Below, one piece after another: positions 3,115-5,851 of a stretch of DNA of 5,851 nt (position 1 is the stretch's first letter; every line of letters begins with the position of its first letter). The notes beneath the pieces were generated by a model. It saw only the letters and a program-made list of their open reading frames with translations. It was not told where the DNA came from and searched no databases. The DNA comes from CAZYSK01 sp964649415 (lineage in GTDB: Bacteria; Chloroflexota; Anaerolineae; B4-G1): the NCBI GenBank assembly GCA_964649415.1, contig CAZYSK010000170.1, positions 1-5,851 on the forward strand, written 5' to 3'. The translations under genes were made by a program, and so were the position numbers.

Positions 3115-5851
3115 ATGCGTGAGATGCCATCATTCAAAGAAGAACTCATCTCCCAGATCCCCGCCGTGCGCCTGCTGATGGCAATGGGCTACCAGTACCT
3201 CACGCCGGAGGAGGCGCTGTCCCTGCGCGGCGGCAAGAAGAACCGCGTCGTTCTTGAGGGCGTGCTGGAGCCGTGGCTCAGGGAGCACAACGGCATCACG
3301 TTCAAGGGGCAGGCGTACTCCTTCTCTGAGGATAACATCGGTCGGGCGGTGGAGACGCTGGTGGATGAAGCGCGATTCGGAAATCGCGGCTACGATGGCC
3401 TTATACCCACCAACCAGCGCGTCTACGAGCTGCTCACGCTGGGCACCAGCCTGCAACAGACCCTTGACGGCGACAAGAAGAGCTTCAGCCTGCACTATAT
3501 CGACTGGAAACAACCGGAGCGCAACGTCTACCACGTCACGGAGGAGTTCGCCGTCGAGCGGCGCGGCAGCCACGAGACGCGGCGTCCCGACGTCGTCTGC
3601 TTCGTCAACGGCATCCCGCTGGTCGTCATCGAGTGCAAGCGGCCCGACCTGGAGACCGAGAGCGGCAAGGCCTTCGAGGAGGCGGTCAGCCAGATGCTGC
3701 GCAACCAGCGGGACGACGAGGTGCCGCACCTGTTCGTCTATTCCCAACTGCTGATGGCCGTCAGCGTCAACGACGCCTACTATGCCACCACCGGCACGCC
3801 CAAGCGGTTCTGGTCGCTGTGGAAGGAGGACCTGTGCGATCGCGGATTGTCCCAATCCGACGAACTCGCGGCGGCGGCGAACCATCCGATCACCGAGGCG
3901 GAAAAGGGGCGGCTGTACAACTGGCGCAAGTACGCGCGCTGGGTGCGCAAATACTTCGATGAGCAGGACGCCGCCGGTCAGGCCGGGGGGCGGCTTCCCA
4001 CGCCGCAGGATCGCTCGCTCTACGCCCTGATGCGCCCGCAGCGCCTGCTGCACCTGCTCTACCAGTACATCGTGTACGATGGCGGGGTGAAGAAGATCGC
4101 CCGTTACCAGCAGTATTTCGCCGTGGAGGAGACCATCGGCCGCGTAGCCCACCTCAACACCCAGGGCCGGCGCACCGGCGGCGTCATCTGGCACACCACC
4201 GGAACCGGCAAGAGCCTGGTGATGGTCATGCTGGCCAAGGCGCTGGCGCTCCATCCCAACGTCAAGGACCCCAAGGTCGTCATCGTCACCGACCGCATCA
4301 ACCTCGACGCCCAGATCTGGGGCACCTTCAAGGCCTGCGGCAAGGCGGTCGTACGCGCCACGTCGGGTAGGGACCTGGCCCGGCACATTCGCAGCCGCAA
4401 GGCGGATATCATCACCACCGTGATCGACAAGTTCGACTCGGTGGCAACCAAGGCCAAGGTGCGCGAGCCCGACGCGGACGTATTCGTGCTGGTGGACGAG
4501 AGCCACCGCAGCCAGTACGGCACGGTCCACGCCCGCATGCGCCAGGTCTTTCCCCAGGCGTGCTACATCGGCTTCACCGGCACGCCGTTGCTCAAGAAGG
4601 AGAAGTCCACGGCGGCCCGGTTCGGCGGGTTCATCCACAAGTACACCATGCGCCGGGCGGTCGAGGACGGCGCGGTGGTCCCCCTGCTCTACGAGGGACG
4701 GATGGCGGAGCTGGCGGTGGACCAGGACGCCATCGACACCTGGTTCGAGCGGGTCACCGCCGGGCTCACCGACGAGCAGAAGCTGGACCTCAAGCGCAAG
4801 TTCAGCCAGGCCGAGGCCATCAGCCGGGCCGACCAGCGCGTGCAGATGATCGCCTACGACATCGGCACGCACTACCGGGACAACCTCCAGGGCAGCGGCT
4901 TCAAGGCGCAACTCGCCACCGCCAGCAAGGCCATGGCGCTCAAGTACCATCGCTACCTGGACGACTTCGGCCTCGTCACGTCGGCGGTCGTCATCTCCGC
5001 GCCGGACACCCGCGAGGGGCACGAGGCGGTGAACGGCCCCACGCCGGAGACGGAGACGTTCTGGAAGCGGATGATGGCCCGCTACGGCAGCGAGAAGGCC
5101 TACAACCGCGAGATATTGGAGGATTTCGCCCGCGAGGAGGGCGTCGAGATCCTGATCGTGGTCGATAAGCTGCTGGTGGGCTTCGACGAGCCACGCAACA
5201 CGGTGCTCTACGTGGACAAGCCACTCAGGGAGCATGGCCTCCTGCAGGCTATCGCCCGCGTCAACCGGCTGTTCGAGGGCAAGGACTTCGGCTACGTGAT
5301 CGACTACCGCGGTGTGCTGGGCGAGCTCAACGAGGCCATGGAAACATACAACGCGCTGGAGGGCTACGACGCCGAGGACGTGGCGGGCACGATCACCGAC
5401 GTCGCGGCCGAGATCGCCCAACTCCCGCAGCGCCACTCGGAGCTGTGGGACGTGTTCAAAACGGTGGACAACAAGCAGGACGTCGAGGCGTTGCAGCAGT
5501 TCCTGGCCCCGGAGGACGTGCGCCAGGGGTTCTACGACGCGCTGACGGCCTACGCCCGCACGCTGAAGGTGGCCCTGGGCGCGGTCTGCTTCCACGAGGA
5601 GACGCCGCTAGCGCAGGTGGAGACCTACAAGCGGGACCTGCGCTTCTTCCACAATCTGCGCGTGGCGGTCAGGCAGCGCTACGCTGAGGCCATCGACTAC
5701 AAGGATTACGAGCAGCGGGTGCGCAAGCTGCTGGATAGCCACATCAAGTCGTCGGACGTGGCGACCGTGGTGGAGCCGGTGAACATCTTCGACGTGAAGG
5801 CGTTCCAGGCCGAGATCGACAAGCTGGGCACGCCCGCCGCCAAGGCCGACA
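3115..5851 (+). CDS. hsdR: Type I R-M restriction subunit HsdR (3' truncated by window)
   Basis: The frame from ATG 3115 stays open to the window end, giving 912 residues. The family usually has about 1000-1100, so the C-terminal part is missing. HsdR cleaves DNA after ATP-driven translocation by the HsdMSR complex. The N-terminal nuclease domain shows the PD-(D/E)XK site: D159 in ETRRPDVV and E173-C-K175 in VVIECKRP. The SF2 motor domains show Walker A TTGTGKS (361-367), DESH box (461-464, in LVDESHRSQYG), motif III FTGTP (487-491) and motif VI QAIARVNR (711-718). The sequence after about 735 would begin the helical and coupling regions. The start is fixed by the SD at 3098-3106. Two oddities: a REP palindrome lies in frame at residues 86-93 (ARFGNRGY), between VETLVDE and DGLIPTNQRVYELL, and a second inverted repeat lies at 3843-3859. 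No frameshift or stop is seen, so the gene looks functional. An antisense frame of 821 codons over the same DNA is a composition shadow. Confidence 0.96.
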   Translation, partial: MREMPSFKEELISQIPAVRLLMAMGYQYLTPEEALSLRGGKKNRVVLEGVLEPWLREHNGITFKGQAYSFSEDNIGRAVETLVDEARFGNRGYDGLIPTNQRVYELLTLGTSLQQTLDGDKKSFSLHYIDWKQPERNVYHVTEEFAVERRGSHETRRPDVVCFVNGIPLVVIECKRPDLETESGKAFEEAVSQMLRNQRDDEVPHLFVYSQLLMAVSVNDAYYATTGTPKRFWSLWKEDLCDRGLSQSDELAAAANHPITEAEKGRLYNWRKYARWVRKYFDEQDAAGQAGGRLPTPQDRSLYALMRPQRLLHLLYQYIVYDGGVKKIARYQQYFAVEETIGRVAHLNTQGRRTGGVIWHTTGTGKSLVMVMLAKALALHPNVKDPKVVIVTDRINLDAQIWGTFKACGKAVVRATSGRDLARHIRSRKADIITTVIDKFDSVATKAKVREPDADVFVLVDESHRSQYGTVHARMRQVFPQACYIGFTGTPLLKKEKSTAARFGGFIHKYTMRRAVEDGAVVPLLYEGRMAELAVDQDAIDTWFERVTAGLTDEQKLDLKRKFSQAEAISRADQRVQMIAYDIGTHYRDNLQGSGFKAQLATASKAMALKYHRYLDDFGLVTSAVVISAPDTREGHEAVNGPTPETETFWKRMMARYGSEKAYNREILEDFAREEGVEILIVVDKLLVGFDEPRNTVLYVDKPLREHGLLQAIARVNRLFEGKDFGYVIDYRGVLGELNEAMETYNALEGYDAEDVAGTITDVAAEIAQLPQRHSELWDVFKTVDNKQDVEALQQFLAPEDVRQGFYDALTAYARTLKVALGAVCFHEETPLAQVETYKRDLRFFHNLRVAVRQRYAEAIDYKDYEQRVRKLLDSHIKSSDVATVVEPVNIFDVKAFQAEIDKLGTPAAKAD
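3371..3393 (-). repeat. REP-like palindrome inserted in frame inside hsdR
   Basis: CGCGATT (3371-3377), CGGA loop, AATCGCG (3382-3388), then G and CTAC (3390-3393). This is the same element as in the hsdR leader, except for one extra C in the loop. With the preceding G (3370) the unit is 24 nt and encodes ARFGNRGY; the leader version is 23 nt and would shift the frame. The GATG after it (3394-3397) also occurs before it at 3364-3367, but GATG likewise follows CTAC at 1726-1729, so it is not firm evidence of a target duplication. Confidence 0.85.
3843..3859. repeat. Perfect inverted repeat within hsdR
   Basis: CGGATTG (3843-3849), TCC loop, CAATCCG (3853-3859): a perfect 7-bp stem in coding DNA, encoding about RGLSQSD. 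It resembles the REP stems in size and loop (TCC) but has a different stem sequence and no adjacent GTAG or CTAC. It may be chance or an old, diverged palindrome. Confidence 0.55.

Noticed and set aside
3836..3843. GCGATCGC octamer as a HIP1 element pointing to a cyanobacterium
   Set aside because: Only this one copy was noticed, inside coding DNA; one copy in a GC-rich window carries no weight for taxonomy.
3130..5595. Long antisense reading frame of 821 codons opposite hsdR
   Set aside because: Its low-complexity L/V/A/R/H-rich translation shows no recognisable motif. It mirrors the codon bias of a GC-rich gene whose sense strand has all HsdR motifs.

Overview
The window is a high-GC bacterial segment carrying most of a type I restriction-modification (R-M) locus read left to right: the end of hsdM (1-530), a complete hsdS (527-1702) and the first 912 codons of hsdR (3115-5851, open to the window edge). 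Between hsdS and hsdR lies about 1.4 kb that is not R-M coding. It holds a palindrome-rich repeat region (1703-2400), a REP-associated tyrosine transposase gene (RAYT, 2430-2969) and a short leader with two more palindromes (2970-3114). A run of exactly 100 N (2118-2217) inside the repeats marks a scaffold gap, so this is probably draft or metagenomic assembly. The host cannot be named from sequence alone. The GC-rich coding with strong SD sites would suit Chloroflexota or another high-GC environmental lineage, but that is a guess.

HsdM, HsdS and HsdR would form one restriction enzyme. HsdM (N6-adenine methyltransferase) and HsdS (specificity subunit with two target recognition domains) make the methylase, and HsdR adds the nuclease and the ATP-driven translocase. 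hsdM and hsdS overlap by ATGA and should be translationally coupled. hsdR has its own strong SD and sits beyond the RAYT block, so it may be expressed separately from hsdMS.

The most interesting content is the palindrome family. Seven copies in the window have a perfect 7-bp stem (CGCGATT / AATCGCG), each with GTAG 5' of the stem on its own strand and one base between. This is the layout known for REP elements mobilised by RAYT proteins, and a complete RAYT with HUH and Tyr motifs sits among them. Copies occur 1 nt after the hsdS stop, twice in the hsdR leader (one 5 nt upstream of the SD), and once inside the hsdR reading frame. The coding copy carries one extra base compared with the leader copies, making the unit 24 nt instead of 23, so the frame stays open and it encodes about eight residues. 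Upstream of the RAYT, a REP-derived unit has been amplified as a 46-bp tandem array in which most copies have lost the GTAG and part of the stem.
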